64,000 nt of DNA from an uncultured Mycoplasmatota bacterium (GTDB lineage Bacteria; Bacillota_I; Bacilli_A; RF39; UBA660). Both the position numbers and the translations under genes were made by a program. Shown here piece after piece: positions 17,358 through 27,203 of the stretch. Numbering within the stretch: the stretch's first letter is position 1; every line of letters starts with the position of its first letter. The stretch covers positions 1-64,000 of the forward strand of contig CALEBF010000002.1 of assembly GCA_937944975.1 (NCBI GenBank), in the 5' to 3' direction. The notes below the pieces were generated by a model. The model saw nothing but the letters and a program-made list of their open reading frames with translations, was not told the DNA's origin and did no database searches.

Positions 17358-18254
17358 ATGGAAAAATGGATTGACATGTATTTAAAATACATCTGTATTG
17401 AAAAAAATTATTCTGATGATACTGTCGCAAGTTATGAAGAAGATTTAAATCATTTTTGGAGATTTTTGGAAAAAGAGGCAATCTCTTCTATACGTGAGAT
17501 TGATTATTCGACAGTTCGCATGTATTTACGATTTTTATACGAAGAAAAATATAGCAAGAAGACAATATCACGGCATATTAGCACGCTACGTAGTTTTTTT
17601 AAATACTTACGTAAGGAAAATGTGATCGATGAAAACCCTATGATTTTGATCAGCAATCCAAAACAGGATAAGCGATTACCAAATTACTTAAATCATGAAC
17701 AATTAGAAGAATTTTTAGCGTTGCCAGATCAGACAACCCCTATAGGAATGAGAGATGCACTTTTGCTCGAAATGATCTATGCGACGGGTGTGCGAGTAGG
17801 AGAACTTGTCTCTTTAAAATTGGAAGATATTAGTTCACATCGACACGAGATTAAAATTCTTGGAAAGGGAAGAAAAGAGCGATACGTTTTATTTGGATCA
17901 CGATGTGAACAATTGTTAAATCAATATTTGAAACAGAGTAGACCTTTATTGACTGGAGAGAAAACACATTCCTATTTATTTGTAAATGTTCATGGGAATC
18001 CTCTTACCGTAAGTGGAGTTCGCTATGCGATCGAGAAATTACTAAAAGCTCATCCGATGAGTTTACATATTACTCCTCATACGTTGCGACATACATTTGC
18101 AACGGATTTATTAAATGAGGGAGCTGATTTAAAAGTAGTACAGGAATTACTCGGACACGAAAATCTAAAGACGACACAAATTTATACACATGTTACGAAC
18201 GATCGTTTGAGAAATGTTTATTTACATGCACATCCAAGAGCAAAGGAAAAATAA
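17358..18254 (+). CDS. Tyrosine recombinase XerC/XerD
   Basis: This is a site-specific tyrosine recombinase of the chromosome-dimer-resolution type. The 298-residue length and two-domain layout (SAM-like core-binding domain 1-90, catalytic domain 110-298) are those of XerC/XerD. Catalytic residues are visible: Arg in ATGVRVGEL, Lys in GKGRKERYV, His/Arg in HTLRHTFAT, His in LGHENLKTT and Tyr in TQIYTHV. I start at ATG 17358 rather than the in-frame 17313, which lies in the terminator. No other phage or island gene lies nearby. XerC versus XerD cannot be decided from this window. Confidence 0.9.
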   Translation: MEKWIDMYLKYICIEKNYSDDTVASYEEDLNHFWRFLEKEAISSIREIDYSTVRMYLRFLYEEKYSKKTISRHISTLRSFFKYLRKENVIDENPMILISNPKQDKRLPNYLNHEQLEEFLALPDQTTPIGMRDALLLEMIYATGVRVGELVSLKLEDISSHRHEIKILGKGRKERYVLFGSRCEQLLNQYLKQSRPLLTGEKTHSYLFVNVHGNPLTVSGVRYAIEKLLKAHPMSLHITPHTLRHTFATDLLNEGADLKVVQELLGHENLKTTQIYTHVTNDRLRNVYLHAHPRAKEK

Positions 18255-18255
18255 G

Positions 18256-19110
18256 ATGGTTGATGAGTTAAAAGAGTATATTGAAAAAGAAGAGTTATGT
18301 AGATTCGGAATGTGTTTAGAATGGGAGCATCAATCTATATTTGAATACAATGCAGATGAAGAATTTGAAACTGCTAGCTGCATTAAAGTATTTATTCTAG
18401 TGGCATTATATTATCAGGTATATACAGGAAAATGTAAAATTACAGATCTTATAGAATATCGAAAAGAGATGAGGACGACTGGCTCAGGTATTATCAAGTC
18501 AATGGAACCGGGATTGTCTATGAGTTTAAAAAATTATGCAATTTTAATGATTATTGTTAGCGACAATACTGCAACAAATATGTTGATTGATCAAATCGGT
18601 GGTGTTGATGAGGTAAATAAAATCATTTCACTACTAGGCTTTGAGCATACAAGGCTATTGAATCGTATTGATTTTGAAAAATCATTGCGTGTTGGAGTGA
18701 CTACTCCAAGAGAATACGCTAAAATATTTTCTATGCTTTATGATGAACAAGTATGGAGAACTGATTTATCAAGAGAAATGTATTCAATTTTAAGAAGGCA
18801 ACAAAATAACATGGTTTTTTGTAAGCATTTACCGGATGAAGATGTATTAAATAAGGGGACGGAAGATAGTCCTATCATTTCCATCGCATCTAAAAGTGGA
18901 TCTTTATCATTAAGTATGTTAGATAAAGAAAATGTATGTAACGACGGAGGTATTGTTAATACTACTCGAGGAGTATATATCGCAACATTTTTTGCATCAG
19001 GATTTGAAAGCCCTAATATTGATGAAGATAATGAAGTAGTAGAATTTATGTCACGGATTCATGAGAAAATATATACTCATTTTATGAAATATGGCAAATT
19101 TAAAAAATAA
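18256..19110 (+). CDS. Class A beta-lactamase-fold serine hydrolase, no signal peptide
   Basis: The 284-residue product carries the three penicillin-recognising motifs in class A order: SxxK as SCIK (about residues 44-47), SDN in VSDNTATNMLI (about 99-109) and KTG replaced by KSG in SKSGSLSLS. The TTGSGI segment before the SDN loop is also typical. The usual ExxLN omega-loop motif is not obvious. There is no signal peptide, which is odd because beta-lactamases act outside the membrane. It follows xerC/D by one base, so it is probably co-transcribed. It may be a cytosolic esterase or a peptidoglycan-related hydrolase rather than a resistance enzyme. Confidence 0.75.
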   Translation: MVDELKEYIEKEELCRFGMCLEWEHQSIFEYNADEEFETASCIKVFILVALYYQVYTGKCKITDLIEYRKEMRTTGSGIIKSMEPGLSMSLKNYAILMIIVSDNTATNMLIDQIGGVDEVNKIISLLGFEHTRLLNRIDFEKSLRVGVTTPREYAKIFSMLYDEQVWRTDLSREMYSILRRQQNNMVFCKHLPDEDVLNKGTEDSPIISIASKSGSLSLSMLDKENVCNDGGIVNTTRGVYIATFFASGFESPNIDEDNEVVEFMSRIHEKIYTHFMKYGKFKK

Positions 19111-19268
19111 ACAATGTTTGAGGTGAAACAAAGGAAAAATCGTATTTGATGGATAAAATATCATTATAATTTATAGATCGATACAAATTAAGCATTTTAT
19201 CTTGAAAATATCATATACAATGGTATGAGATAAATGATAAAAAGTGATTCAAATAAAAAGAATTGTGT

Positions 19269-19274
19269 TATAAT
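19269..19274 (+). promoter_or_regulatory. -10 element of ppdK promoter
   Basis: TATAAT lies about 30 bases before the ppdK start codon; the -35 region is weak. The 150 bases upstream are AT-rich with no gene. Confidence 0.5.
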
Positions 19275-19304
19275 GAAATTGTAGACAATGCAAGGAGGAA
19301 GAAT

Positions 19305-21923
19305 ATGACAAAATTTGTTTACTCATTTCAAGAAGGTAACAAAGACATGCGCGCTTTGTTAGGTGGAAAAGGTGCGAATCTTGCTGAAATGACAGGAATT
19401 GGACTTCCTGTACCAAGAGGGTTTACTGTAACTACCGAAGCTTGTAATAAGTATTATGATGACAACAAGGTGATTGCAGAAGAAGTAAAAGAAGAAATTT
19501 TCTCTCAGTTAGCTGAGTTAGAGAAGATAACTGGAAAAAAATTAGGGGATACTCATAATCCACTTTTGGTATCTGTACGTAGTGGATCACGTGCAAGTAT
19601 GCCAGGTATGATGGATACTGTATTAAACTTAGGATTAAATGACGAAGTTGCAAAAGGATTTGCCGAAGTTACGAAGAATCCAAGATTTATCTATGATTCT
19701 TATCGTCGTTTTATCATGATGTTTGCCGACGTCGTAAAAGGTTATCCAAAACAATCTTTCGATCGTATTTTAGAAGATATGAAAGAAGCAAAGGGGGTTA
19801 AGGATGATACAGAGTTAGATGCAAACGACATGATGGAAGTAACGGATAAATTTAAATCTGTTTATAAGGAATTATCAGGTGTAGATTTTCCACAAGATCC
19901 AAAGGAACAATTGATCGAAGCTGTTACTGCAGTATTTCGTTCATGGAATAATGAAAGGGCAATTATCTATCGTCGTATGAACGATATTCCAAGTTCTTGG
20001 GGAACTGCAGTTAACGTACAAGAGATGGTTTATGGAAACCGTGGAGACGATTGTGGAACTGGTGTTGCATTTACTCGTAATCCAGCAACAGGAGAACATA
20101 AATTATTTGGTGAATATTTAATTAATGCCCAAGGAGAAGATGTCGTTGCAGGAATTCGTACACCACAACCAATTGCAACATTAAAAGAAGTTATGCCTGA
20201 AGTATATGCGGAATTTGAAAAGATTGCAAACATTCTTGAAACGCATTACAAAGATATGCAGGATATGGAATTTACTATTGAGAATGGAAAACTTTTCATG
20301 CTTCAAACACGTAATGGAAAGAGAACAGCACAAGCTGCTTTAAAAGTTGCAGTCGATATGGTAAATGAAGGAATGATTACAAAAGAAGAAGCTTTATTAA
20401 AAGTAGAACCAAAACAATTGGATCAGTTACTTCACCCAATGTTTTCAGAAGAATCTTTAAAAAATGGAAAAGTGATTGCAACAGGACTTGCTGCTTCACC
20501 AGGAGCTGCAACAGGTAGAATTTACTTCAATGCAGAAGATGTATCAGAACATACGAAAAATGGAGAAGATACAATCTTAGTTCGTTTGGAAACTTCACCA
20601 GAAGATATCCAAGGAATGAACGACGCAAAAGGAGTTCTTACGATTCGTGGAGGAATGACTTCACATGCTGCCGTTGTTGCACGTGGTATGGGAAGATGCT
20701 GTGTTTGTGGATGTGGCGAACTTGTGATCGATGAAGAAGCGAAGACAATCTGTGATAAAGAAGGAAATGTATACAAAGAAGGAGATTATATCTCAATCAA
20801 TGGATCAACTGGTGCTGTATATGGAGAACAACTGGAGACAGTAGAACCAACGATCAGTGGAGACTTTGAAACATTTATGGGATGGGCTGATAGTGTTCGT
20901 ACGCTAGGTGTTCGTGCAAATGCTGATACGCCAAAAGATGCACTACAAGCTCGTAAATTTGGTGCCGAAGGAATTGGTCTTGTTCGTACAGAGCATATGT
21001 TCTTTGAAGAAGAGAGAATCTTTGCTGTTCGTCAAATGATTACAGCTGAGACAAAAGAGCAAAGAGAAGTTGCACTAAGTAAAATTTTACCAATGCAGAG
21101 AAACGACTTTGAACAATTATTTGAAGCGATGGAAGGAATGCCAGTGACGATTCGTTACTTAGATCCACCACTACATGAATTCTTACCACATACAGATGAG
21201 GAAATTCGTCCACTTGCAGAAAGTCTAGGAATGAAGTTTGTCGATTTGAAAAATAGAATTGAATCATTAAAAGAATTCAACCCAATGATGGGACATCGTG
21301 GATGTCGTTTGGCAGTCACTTATCCAGAAATAGCAGAGATGCAAACACGTGCTGTCATCGAGGCTGCTATTAATGTAAATGCACGTGGCATGAACGTTGT
21401 TCCAGAAATTATGATTCCACTCGTTGGAGAAGAAAAAGAGTTAAAATACGTAAAAGATATCGTATGTAAAACAGCTGATGAAATTATCGGAGATAGTGGA
21501 TTAAAATATAAAGTTGGAACGATGATCGAAATTCCAAGAGCTGCATTAACGGCTGATAAGATTGCAAAAGAAGCAGAGTTCTTCAGCTTTGGAACAAACG
21601 ATTTAACACAGATGACTTATGGCTTTTCACGCGATGATGCTGGTAAATTTCTAAATGATTACTACGATAAAGGAATTCTCGAAAGCGATCCATTCGCTAA
21701 GTTAGATCAAACAGGTGTTGGAAAGCTTGTCGAAATGGCTGCTACATTAGGTAGACAGACGAGGCCTGATATCAAACTTGGTATTTGTGGGGAACATGGT
21801 GGAGAGCCATCTAGCGTTGAGTTCTGTCATAAAATTGGACTTAACTATGTATCATGTAGTCCTTACCGTGTACCACTTGCTAGACTTGCGGCTGCTCAAG
21901 CAAAAGTAAAAGAAAATATGTAA
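19305..21923 (+). CDS. ppdK: Pyruvate, phosphate dikinase
   Basis: PPDK reversibly converts pyruvate, ATP and phosphate to PEP, AMP and pyrophosphate, and is common in anaerobes that use PPi-linked glycolysis. The 872-residue product has the N-terminal ATP-grasp domain (GGKGANLAEM; SVRSGSRASMPGMMDT), the phosphohistidine domain with GGMTSHAAVVARGMGR (catalytic His), and the C-terminal PEP/pyruvate barrel with GLVRTEHMFF, MGHRGCR and the GICGEHGGEP catalytic Cys segment. I start at ATG 19305 with AAGGAGGAAG upstream; the ORF opens earlier at 19263 without a ribosome-binding site. Confidence 0.98.
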   Translation: MTKFVYSFQEGNKDMRALLGGKGANLAEMTGIGLPVPRGFTVTTEACNKYYDDNKVIAEEVKEEIFSQLAELEKITGKKLGDTHNPLLVSVRSGSRASMPGMMDTVLNLGLNDEVAKGFAEVTKNPRFIYDSYRRFIMMFADVVKGYPKQSFDRILEDMKEAKGVKDDTELDANDMMEVTDKFKSVYKELSGVDFPQDPKEQLIEAVTAVFRSWNNERAIIYRRMNDIPSSWGTAVNVQEMVYGNRGDDCGTGVAFTRNPATGEHKLFGEYLINAQGEDVVAGIRTPQPIATLKEVMPEVYAEFEKIANILETHYKDMQDMEFTIENGKLFMLQTRNGKRTAQAALKVAVDMVNEGMITKEEALLKVEPKQLDQLLHPMFSEESLKNGKVIATGLAASPGAATGRIYFNAEDVSEHTKNGEDTILVRLETSPEDIQGMNDAKGVLTIRGGMTSHAAVVARGMGRCCVCGCGELVIDEEAKTICDKEGNVYKEGDYISINGSTGAVYGEQLETVEPTISGDFETFMGWADSVRTLGVRANADTPKDALQARKFGAEGIGLVRTEHMFFEEERIFAVRQMITAETKEQREVALSKILPMQRNDFEQLFEAMEGMPVTIRYLDPPLHEFLPHTDEEIRPLAESLGMKFVDLKNRIESLKEFNPMMGHRGCRLAVTYPEIAEMQTRAVIEAAINVNARGMNVVPEIMIPLVGEEKELKYVKDIVCKTADEIIGDSGLKYKVGTMIEIPRAALTADKIAKEAEFFSFGTNDLTQMTYGFSRDDAGKFLNDYYDKGILESDPFAKLDQTGVGKLVEMAATLGRQTRPDIKLGICGEHGGEPSSVEFCHKIGLNYVSCSPYRVPLARLAAAQAKVKENM

Positions 21924-21932
21924 AGTGTAAAG

Positions 21933-21962
21933 AAAGTGATGAAGTTCATCACTTTTTCTTTT
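21933..21962 (+). terminator. Rho-independent terminator after ppdK
   Basis: AAAGTGATG-aagtt-CATCACTTT followed by TTCTTTTTC. Confidence 0.85.
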
Positions 21963-22003
21963 TCTTATCTTTTTTTATGATACAATAGAATTGGTGATAA
22001 CAT

Positions 22004-22903
22004 ATGAAAATACTATGCATCGGACATGCAGCTTACGATATTACAATTCCGATGTATCACTTTCCTGTAGAAAACACGAAAAATAGAGTAAAAGAGAAAG
22101 TTGAGTGTGGGGGAGGACCTGCAAGTAATAGTGCTTATCTACTCGGAAAGTGGGGAATGGATGTTGCGTTTGCTGGGGTTGTTGGCAAGGATCTTTACGG
22201 AGATCGAATAAAAAAAGAATTTGACGAAATTGGAGTGGATACAAAGTATTTAGAACAGAACGAAGCGTATGAAACGACGGCAAGTATGATTATTGCAAAT
22301 AAAAGTGCCGGATCGAGAACGATTTTAACATATCGAAATGAAGATATGAAAATGAAACCAATCGAACTTGATTTTGAACCAGATGTTATATTATTAGATG
22401 GACAAGAATATGAATTATCGAAAGATCTTTTAAAACGATATCCTAATGCGATTAGTATCATCGACGCAGGCAGACCAACAGATGAAATTATTGAATTATC
22501 TAAAATGGTCAATTATGTTGTTTGTTCTAAAGAGTTTGCAGAAGAAGTATCTGGAATTCAAATGAACTATGATAGTATAGAAACGATGACGGATCTATAT
22601 ATGAAACTCGAAAGAATTTTTCATAATCATCTCGTTGTGACATTAGAATCCCAGGGGTGTCTTTACCAGTATGAAAATCAAGTAAAATTGATGACATCGA
22701 TTAAAGTGGATGCGATAGATTCAACGGGAGCTGGAGATATTTTTCATGGGGCTTTTACCTATGGAATTGCGAATGGTTTTGATTATGAAATGACAATCAG
22801 AATTTCAAATATCGCCGGAGGTTTATCTGTAACCAAGATAGGTGGAAGATATTCTATTCCAATGAAAGAAGAAGTGAAAGAACTTTGTGCAGACTTTAGA
22901 TGA
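22004..22903 (+). CDS. PfkB-family carbohydrate kinase
   Basis: The 299-residue product is a ribokinase-fold sugar kinase. It has the N-terminal GGGPASNSAYLLGKWG glycine loop (about 38-53), a GVVGKDLYGDRI segment, and the C-terminal signature IDSTGAGDIFHGAF (about 243-256) with the catalytic Asp. The sugar cannot be deduced; no transporter or sugar-specific regulator is adjacent. TGATACAAT precedes the start, a plausible extended -10. The TGA stop overlaps the start of the Smr gene, so the two are translationally coupled. Confidence 0.9.
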   Translation: MKILCIGHAAYDITIPMYHFPVENTKNRVKEKVECGGGPASNSAYLLGKWGMDVAFAGVVGKDLYGDRIKKEFDEIGVDTKYLEQNEAYETTASMIIANKSAGSRTILTYRNEDMKMKPIELDFEPDVILLDGQEYELSKDLLKRYPNAISIIDAGRPTDEIIELSKMVNYVVCSKEFAEEVSGIQMNYDSIETMTDLYMKLERIFHNHLVVTLESQGCLYQYENQVKLMTSIKVDAIDSTGAGDIFHGAFTYGIANGFDYEMTIRISNIAGGLSVTKIGGRYSIPMKEEVKELCADFR

Positions 22904-23156
22904 TGTTATATATATTGATTCATATCCAAAGTTAGACTTACATGGGTATGATAGAGAGACTGCTCGTGTGGCAATTCAAGATTTTATTCGAGATAATATC
23001 AGATTAAAACAACATATTTTTGTAATTGTTCACGGTATAGGAAGTGGGACGCTTCGAATGATGACACATGAAGTTTTAAGAAGGCATAAAAAGGTAGCGG
23101 AATATAAGACTTTTTACTATAATCCTGGCAGTACAATTGTTCGTATCATTGATTGA
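22887..23156 (+). CDS. Stand-alone Smr domain protein
   Basis: Smr (small MutS-related) domains are nucleases or nucleic-acid-binding modules usually found at the C-terminus of MutS2. The 89-residue product has the hallmark LDLHGYDRETA (about 16-26) and the HGIGSGTLR loop (about 49-57), followed by PGSTIVRI. The start codon appears to be GTG 22887, inside the end of the kinase gene; no better ATG lies downstream before the domain. A MutS2 fusion is excluded because the upstream frame has stops. Confidence 0.85.
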   Translation: MQTLDDVIYIDSYPKLDLHGYDRETARVAIQDFIRDNIRLKQHIFVIVHGIGSGTLRMMTHEVLRRHKKVAEYKTFYYNPGSTIVRIID

Positions 23157-23238
23157 CTTTTCCCTTGTTTTGTGGTATGATAACTCATAACAAAAGAAGT
23201 GAGAGAAATTTGAGTTTTTATTGAAGTTAAGCCATGAT

Positions 23239-23267
23239 TTGACAAGTTTTTGTATCTATGCTAGGAT
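23239..23267 (+). promoter_or_regulatory. Sigma-A-type promoter for surface protein operon
   Basis: TTGACA (23239-23244), a 17-base spacer and TAGGAT (23262-23267) lie 30 bases before the next gene. Confidence 0.6.
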
Positions 23268-23297
23268 ATCGACCATAATTTTAAAGGGGGAACGATT

Positions 23298-24659
23298 ATG
23301 TATAACGAAAGACAAGACAATTTTTCAGTAAAAGACGTCATTTTACAAATATTATTTGTAATTTTATTCGTCTTTATTTTGATGTGGTTATTTCCATCAA
23401 AACAATTTGTTAAAGATTCATTACAGCCATTATATGATAGAATTTTTAGCGAAAATATTTTAATCATGAAAGATGCGGCAAAAGGCTACTATACGACACC
23501 ACGTTTACCACAAAATGTTGGTGATAAAGTATCGATGACTTTAGGCGAAATGTTAGATAAGAAGTTATTGATTGAATTTACTGATAGTAAAGGTAAAAAA
23601 TGTGATCATGACGAATCTTATGTTGAAATTACAAAATATGATGAAGAATTCGTTATGAAAGTTAATTTGAAGTGCTCTGAACAAGAAAACTATATCTTAG
23701 TTTATATGGGATGCTACGATTACTGTAAAACGACAATATGTGAAAAAGATGAGGCAGATGTTAAAACACCAGTGATTCGTCCATCTAATCCGATTGTAAA
23801 AGGAACTGTAAATGATCCAAGTAATCCTGGAAATCCTGGAAATCCAGGAAACCCGGGAACTCCTGGACAACCTACGCCTACACCAGAACCTGGTAAACCA
23901 ACACCAACTCCAGATCCAGGTAATCCGACACCGAATCCAGGAAAAGAGTATATTTGTGAATACTTAAAAGTGACAGATGGATCATATGGTCCATGGGGAA
24001 GTTGGTCAAGTTGGTCTAAAAATGCAGTAACTGCAAATGATTTAAGACAAGTTGATACAAAAACTGAAACAGAGGTAACGACGGCAAATAAGTTAGTAGG
24101 TTATAATAATATTACTAAGAAAGATCCAAATAAGCCTATCTATGGAAAACGTCAAGTAAAAGTTGGAACAAAACAAGTAACATCATGTGCTAGTTATGGA
24201 TATACTTATCAACCAACTGGTGAATACCGTTATGGAGATTGGGTATACCAAGGAATTGTAAAAATTTATTCAATTCCTGCTAACTCTGCGACAGTAAAAT
24301 ATGAAAATATTCATTCTAGTCAAGAAAACTGTGGAGACTGTGGTGGAGAAAAATATTGGACAGCAGAGAAATATACGAGAACTTCATATCCAGTAGCGAA
24401 TAAAGTATATGGATGTACACAATATAAGACAGAAACAGTTGATGTGTATGGTACGGTCAATGTTGTAGTAGATTATGAAACAACGGTTGTAAGAGAACCA
24501 GTATATAAACAAGTAAATGTGGAAACAAAAGTGAAATATTATAGATATCGTACAAGAGAATTGAAATCTGGTTCAAAAGATTACAAATGGAGCAATTGTA
24601 ACGATACAAACTTATTCGAACTTGGTTATAACTTAACTGGAAATAAAAAGGAAAAATAA
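23298..24659 (+). CDS. Membrane-anchored surface protein with Pro-rich stalk
   Basis: The 453-residue product has one N-terminal membrane helix (about 17-34, cytosolic N-terminus), an exported globular domain with several Cys (to about 155), a Pro/Gly/Asn/Thr stalk of NPGNPGNPG and TPTPEPGKP units (about 172-215), and a C-terminal domain rich in Tyr, Thr and Lys. The latter contains YGPWGSWSSW (about 229-238), a pattern like thrombospondin type-1 WxxW motifs, and paired CGDCGG. I know no named family. GGGGG lies 7 bases before the start. It is co-oriented with the next anchored protein. Confidence 0.7.
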   Translation: MYNERQDNFSVKDVILQILFVILFVFILMWLFPSKQFVKDSLQPLYDRIFSENILIMKDAAKGYYTTPRLPQNVGDKVSMTLGEMLDKKLLIEFTDSKGKKCDHDESYVEITKYDEEFVMKVNLKCSEQENYILVYMGCYDYCKTTICEKDEADVKTPVIRPSNPIVKGTVNDPSNPGNPGNPGNPGTPGQPTPTPEPGKPTPTPDPGNPTPNPGKEYICEYLKVTDGSYGPWGSWSSWSKNAVTANDLRQVDTKTETEVTTANKLVGYNNITKKDPNKPIYGKRQVKVGTKQVTSCASYGYTYQPTGEYRYGDWVYQGIVKIYSIPANSATVKYENIHSSQENCGDCGGEKYWTAEKYTRTSYPVANKVYGCTQYKTETVDVYGTVNVVVDYETTVVREPVYKQVNVETKVKYYRYRTRELKSGSKDYKWSNCNDTNLFELGYNLTGNKKEK

Positions 24660-24680
24660 TTATAGAAAGGGGCTTTTGTC

Positions 24681-26579
24681 ATGGAAAATTATTTTGGAAA
24701 ATATAAAAAAGTAATCGATGGTGCTATAGATCAAGATACAATACAAACTTGTATTGATATGATCAAAAATAGTGTTAGATTAACTGCTGAAGAAAAAGAA
24801 GATTTAATGTTACAAGCTCAATCGAAATTGAGTGAACTTTCTATTAAACATAGAGGAAAAGTTCGCAATTTTGCAAAGAAGAACTGGAAAACATTAGCGC
24901 TTACCGGTTTAGTTCTTACTACTGGTATTGGAGGATATGCACTAGGAAAATCTAATTCCGGAGTTGCAATGAATGATTCTAACCAAAATGTAACAGTGAC
25001 TAATTTAGATAAACTTTATGCACCTGTAGATAAAAGTCTTCAGAGTTTTAACTCAAATGTAAATGACGAATTAGTCGAAAATTTAAGTGAATTTAGAGCG
25101 GAAAATATAGAAAAAGGAATCTCTATCGATGAGGGTGTTTCTCTCGATAGGGAAAACCTTGGAAATGTCGATTCGGCAAATTTAGTTCGCTTCGCACTTG
25201 CTATGAATATGAATGGTCAATGGGATGAGCGCGATATCGCTGCAATGGATGGTATTATCACGACCGTTGAAGATTTAGATCGTGCTTTCTTAAATCAAGC
25301 TCATATTTATGCAGAAGACTTTGCGACAATTACAAGTGATACGACACTTGATTGGGAAAATGTAATTTCTTCTAACAAAGAAAGAGAACCAATCGAACAA
25401 CGTCAAGAATTATGGTTACAATATATCGAGGGAAAGACAGACGCAGAACGTGAGGAAGCTACTGCTAAGTTAAATGATTTGATTACAAAGACTTGGACGA
25501 CAGATACTTATACGAAGTATAGTGCTCAAACAATGTATTTTGTTTCTTTACTTGATGACGAAATGCGTGCTATGACAATCAATGCAGCGGAAGGTCAACA
25601 AGTTATGACAGACGACGTATTTAGAATTGCTAGTGAAGGAATGCCGATTGATAATGACTGCGAGAAAGAAGTAAAAGATGAAATCGAAAAAGCTCGTGGG
25701 CAAGAAGATTATAGTCAAGTCGTTTCTTCTACTTTACGTGGACAATATCGAAAAGCTTGGCGAGATCAATTTGAAAAGATTGAAAATTATCAAGAAAAAA
25801 TTGAAGAAGGAACATTCGCTGTTCCAGAAGAAGAAAACGAAACATTCGATGAAATTATCGTTCAAATCAACGAGTTGACTGACAAACTGATTAAAGAAAA
25901 TGGATACAAATATGTAGCAAATCCAAGTAGAGATGACTTTAGAAATTCATTAGATGTTTCTGGTGCGCAAATTCCTTCTAATTTAGGAGATACTCCAGTT
26001 GAAAATGGATATGCAATCGATAAAGTAATAGGAAATCCAAATGGTGGAAGTGGAGAAGTGATCTCTGAATCACCAATTACACTGGCTCCGGGAATTGTAC
26101 AAAATCCTGATGGATCTTTCTCTACAGAAGATGGACATAATATTACAATCAATCCAGGTGGAGGAGCGTACGATCCAGATATACCAATGTACGATCCAAA
26201 TGAAGCTGAAGATAATTTGAATCAAGATCCAACAGTGGATTTTGAACCATTACCGGAAGATGATCAAATTGTCGTCGATGATAATGGAAATCAAATTCAA
26301 GAAGATGAAAATCATACATTTGTCGATGGTGGAAATCAAGTTGAAGTAGATTCTGATGGAAACGCATGGGTTGTTGAAGAAGGAGATGCATTAACTCCAG
26401 AAGAAGAACAAGCAATTCGTGATCAAATTCAAGCTGAACTTGATAAAGAAAATGCGAATGCTCCTGTAACTCCTACAACAGAAGCAATTCAAGATTTAGA
26501 ACAAGAAAAAGCTGCATTATTGGAAGCTTCACAAAATCAAGTTACACAAGAAGTAACACAAGGTGGTATGCAAAAATAA
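24681..26579 (+). CDS. Membrane-anchored protein with acidic C-terminal tail
   Basis: The 632-residue product has a cytosolic N-terminal helical part (about 1-65), a single membrane helix (LALTGLVLTTGIGGYALGK, about 71-89), a long extracytoplasmic domain (about 95-440) and a low-complexity acidic tail rich in Asp, Glu, Gln, Pro and Asn. No family recognised. AAAGGGGC precedes the ATG. It lies 21 bases after the Pro-stalk protein and ends at a strong terminator, so these two form an operon and probably act together at the cell surface. Confidence 0.7.
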   Translation: MENYFGKYKKVIDGAIDQDTIQTCIDMIKNSVRLTAEEKEDLMLQAQSKLSELSIKHRGKVRNFAKKNWKTLALTGLVLTTGIGGYALGKSNSGVAMNDSNQNVTVTNLDKLYAPVDKSLQSFNSNVNDELVENLSEFRAENIEKGISIDEGVSLDRENLGNVDSANLVRFALAMNMNGQWDERDIAAMDGIITTVEDLDRAFLNQAHIYAEDFATITSDTTLDWENVISSNKEREPIEQRQELWLQYIEGKTDAEREEATAKLNDLITKTWTTDTYTKYSAQTMYFVSLLDDEMRAMTINAAEGQQVMTDDVFRIASEGMPIDNDCEKEVKDEIEKARGQEDYSQVVSSTLRGQYRKAWRDQFEKIENYQEKIEEGTFAVPEEENETFDEIIVQINELTDKLIKENGYKYVANPSRDDFRNSLDVSGAQIPSNLGDTPVENGYAIDKVIGNPNGGSGEVISESPITLAPGIVQNPDGSFSTEDGHNITINPGGGAYDPDIPMYDPNEAEDNLNQDPTVDFEPLPEDDQIVVDDNGNQIQEDENHTFVDGGNQVEVDSDGNAWVVEEGDALTPEEEQAIRDQIQAELDKENANAPVTPTTEAIQDLEQEKAALLEASQNQVTQEVTQGGMQK

Positions 26580-26606
26580 GTATATGAAATTTCATATACT
26601 TTTTTC
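26578..26606 (+). terminator. Rho-independent terminator
   Basis: AAGTATATGA-aatt-TCATATACTT is followed by TTTTTC. Confidence 0.85.
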
Positions 26607-26723
26607 TTTTCTTCGTTTGACTTTAGATATGAAGTATGATATGATTTTTAGTGTAATAGGATAATAATAGGGGGTACGTAGTCCCTAGCGTTTCTATGTC
26701 CAACATCATGAGGAGGGATATGC

Positions 26724-27143
26724 ATGAAAGAAGCATATGTATTTGATTATGTGAATGAAAATGAATTTCATAAATTAGAACGTTCATTAAAAAAATATAA
26801 TATGTTGGCATATAAAAAATTATATTTTGATTATTATCCAAAACTAAAAGAAGGACAATTTTTAGGAGAGCTTATCGCTACGAATCAAGTAAAAAAAACT
26901 AGGACATATGAACTAAAATTACCAACAGATATTATGTTTTCTAAAGTGCATGGTGATATTAAAGTAATTTATCATGTATATGAAGAAAATAAAATTTTAA
27001 TGTTAGAAACAATTCAACCCGAAGATATTTTAACAGAAGGACACCAATCTGAATTAGAAGTATATAAAGGCGTAATGGTTTCTAAAGAACATTCTGATAA
27101 AGATATCTTTAAAATTAATTTATTAAATTTAATTGATAAATAA
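26724..27143 (+). CDS. Hypothetical protein, 139 residues
   Basis: The product is a small soluble protein without signal peptide or Cys motifs, rich in Lys, Glu and Tyr, with a beta-rich second half (KVHGDIKVIYHVYEENKILML). No family recognised. GAGGAGG lies 7 bases before the ATG. The 140-base upstream leader holds a possible weak hairpin (TAGGG...CCCTA, about 26667-26688). The gene is a single unit closed by a terminator. Confidence 0.6.
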   Translation: MKEAYVFDYVNENEFHKLERSLKKYNMLAYKKLYFDYYPKLKEGQFLGELIATNQVKKTRTYELKLPTDIMFSKVHGDIKVIYHVYEENKILMLETIQPEDILTEGHQSELEVYKGVMVSKEHSDKDIFKINLLNLIDK

Positions 27144-27145
27144 AA

Positions 27146-27183
27146 ATACCCCATTGCCTATAATATAGCAATGGGTGTTTTAA
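27146..27183 (+). terminator. Rho-independent terminator
   Basis: ACCCCATTGC and GCAATGGGTGT pair around a 10-base AT loop, followed by TTTTA. Confidence 0.8.
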
Positions 27184-27203
27184 TAAAATTTTGTGGAGGG
27201 TAT

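Noticed and set aside
26640..26723. Riboswitch in the leader of the 139-residue gene
   Set aside because: Only a weak 5-bp stem (TAGGG/CCCTA) is visible and no conserved riboswitch core that I know.
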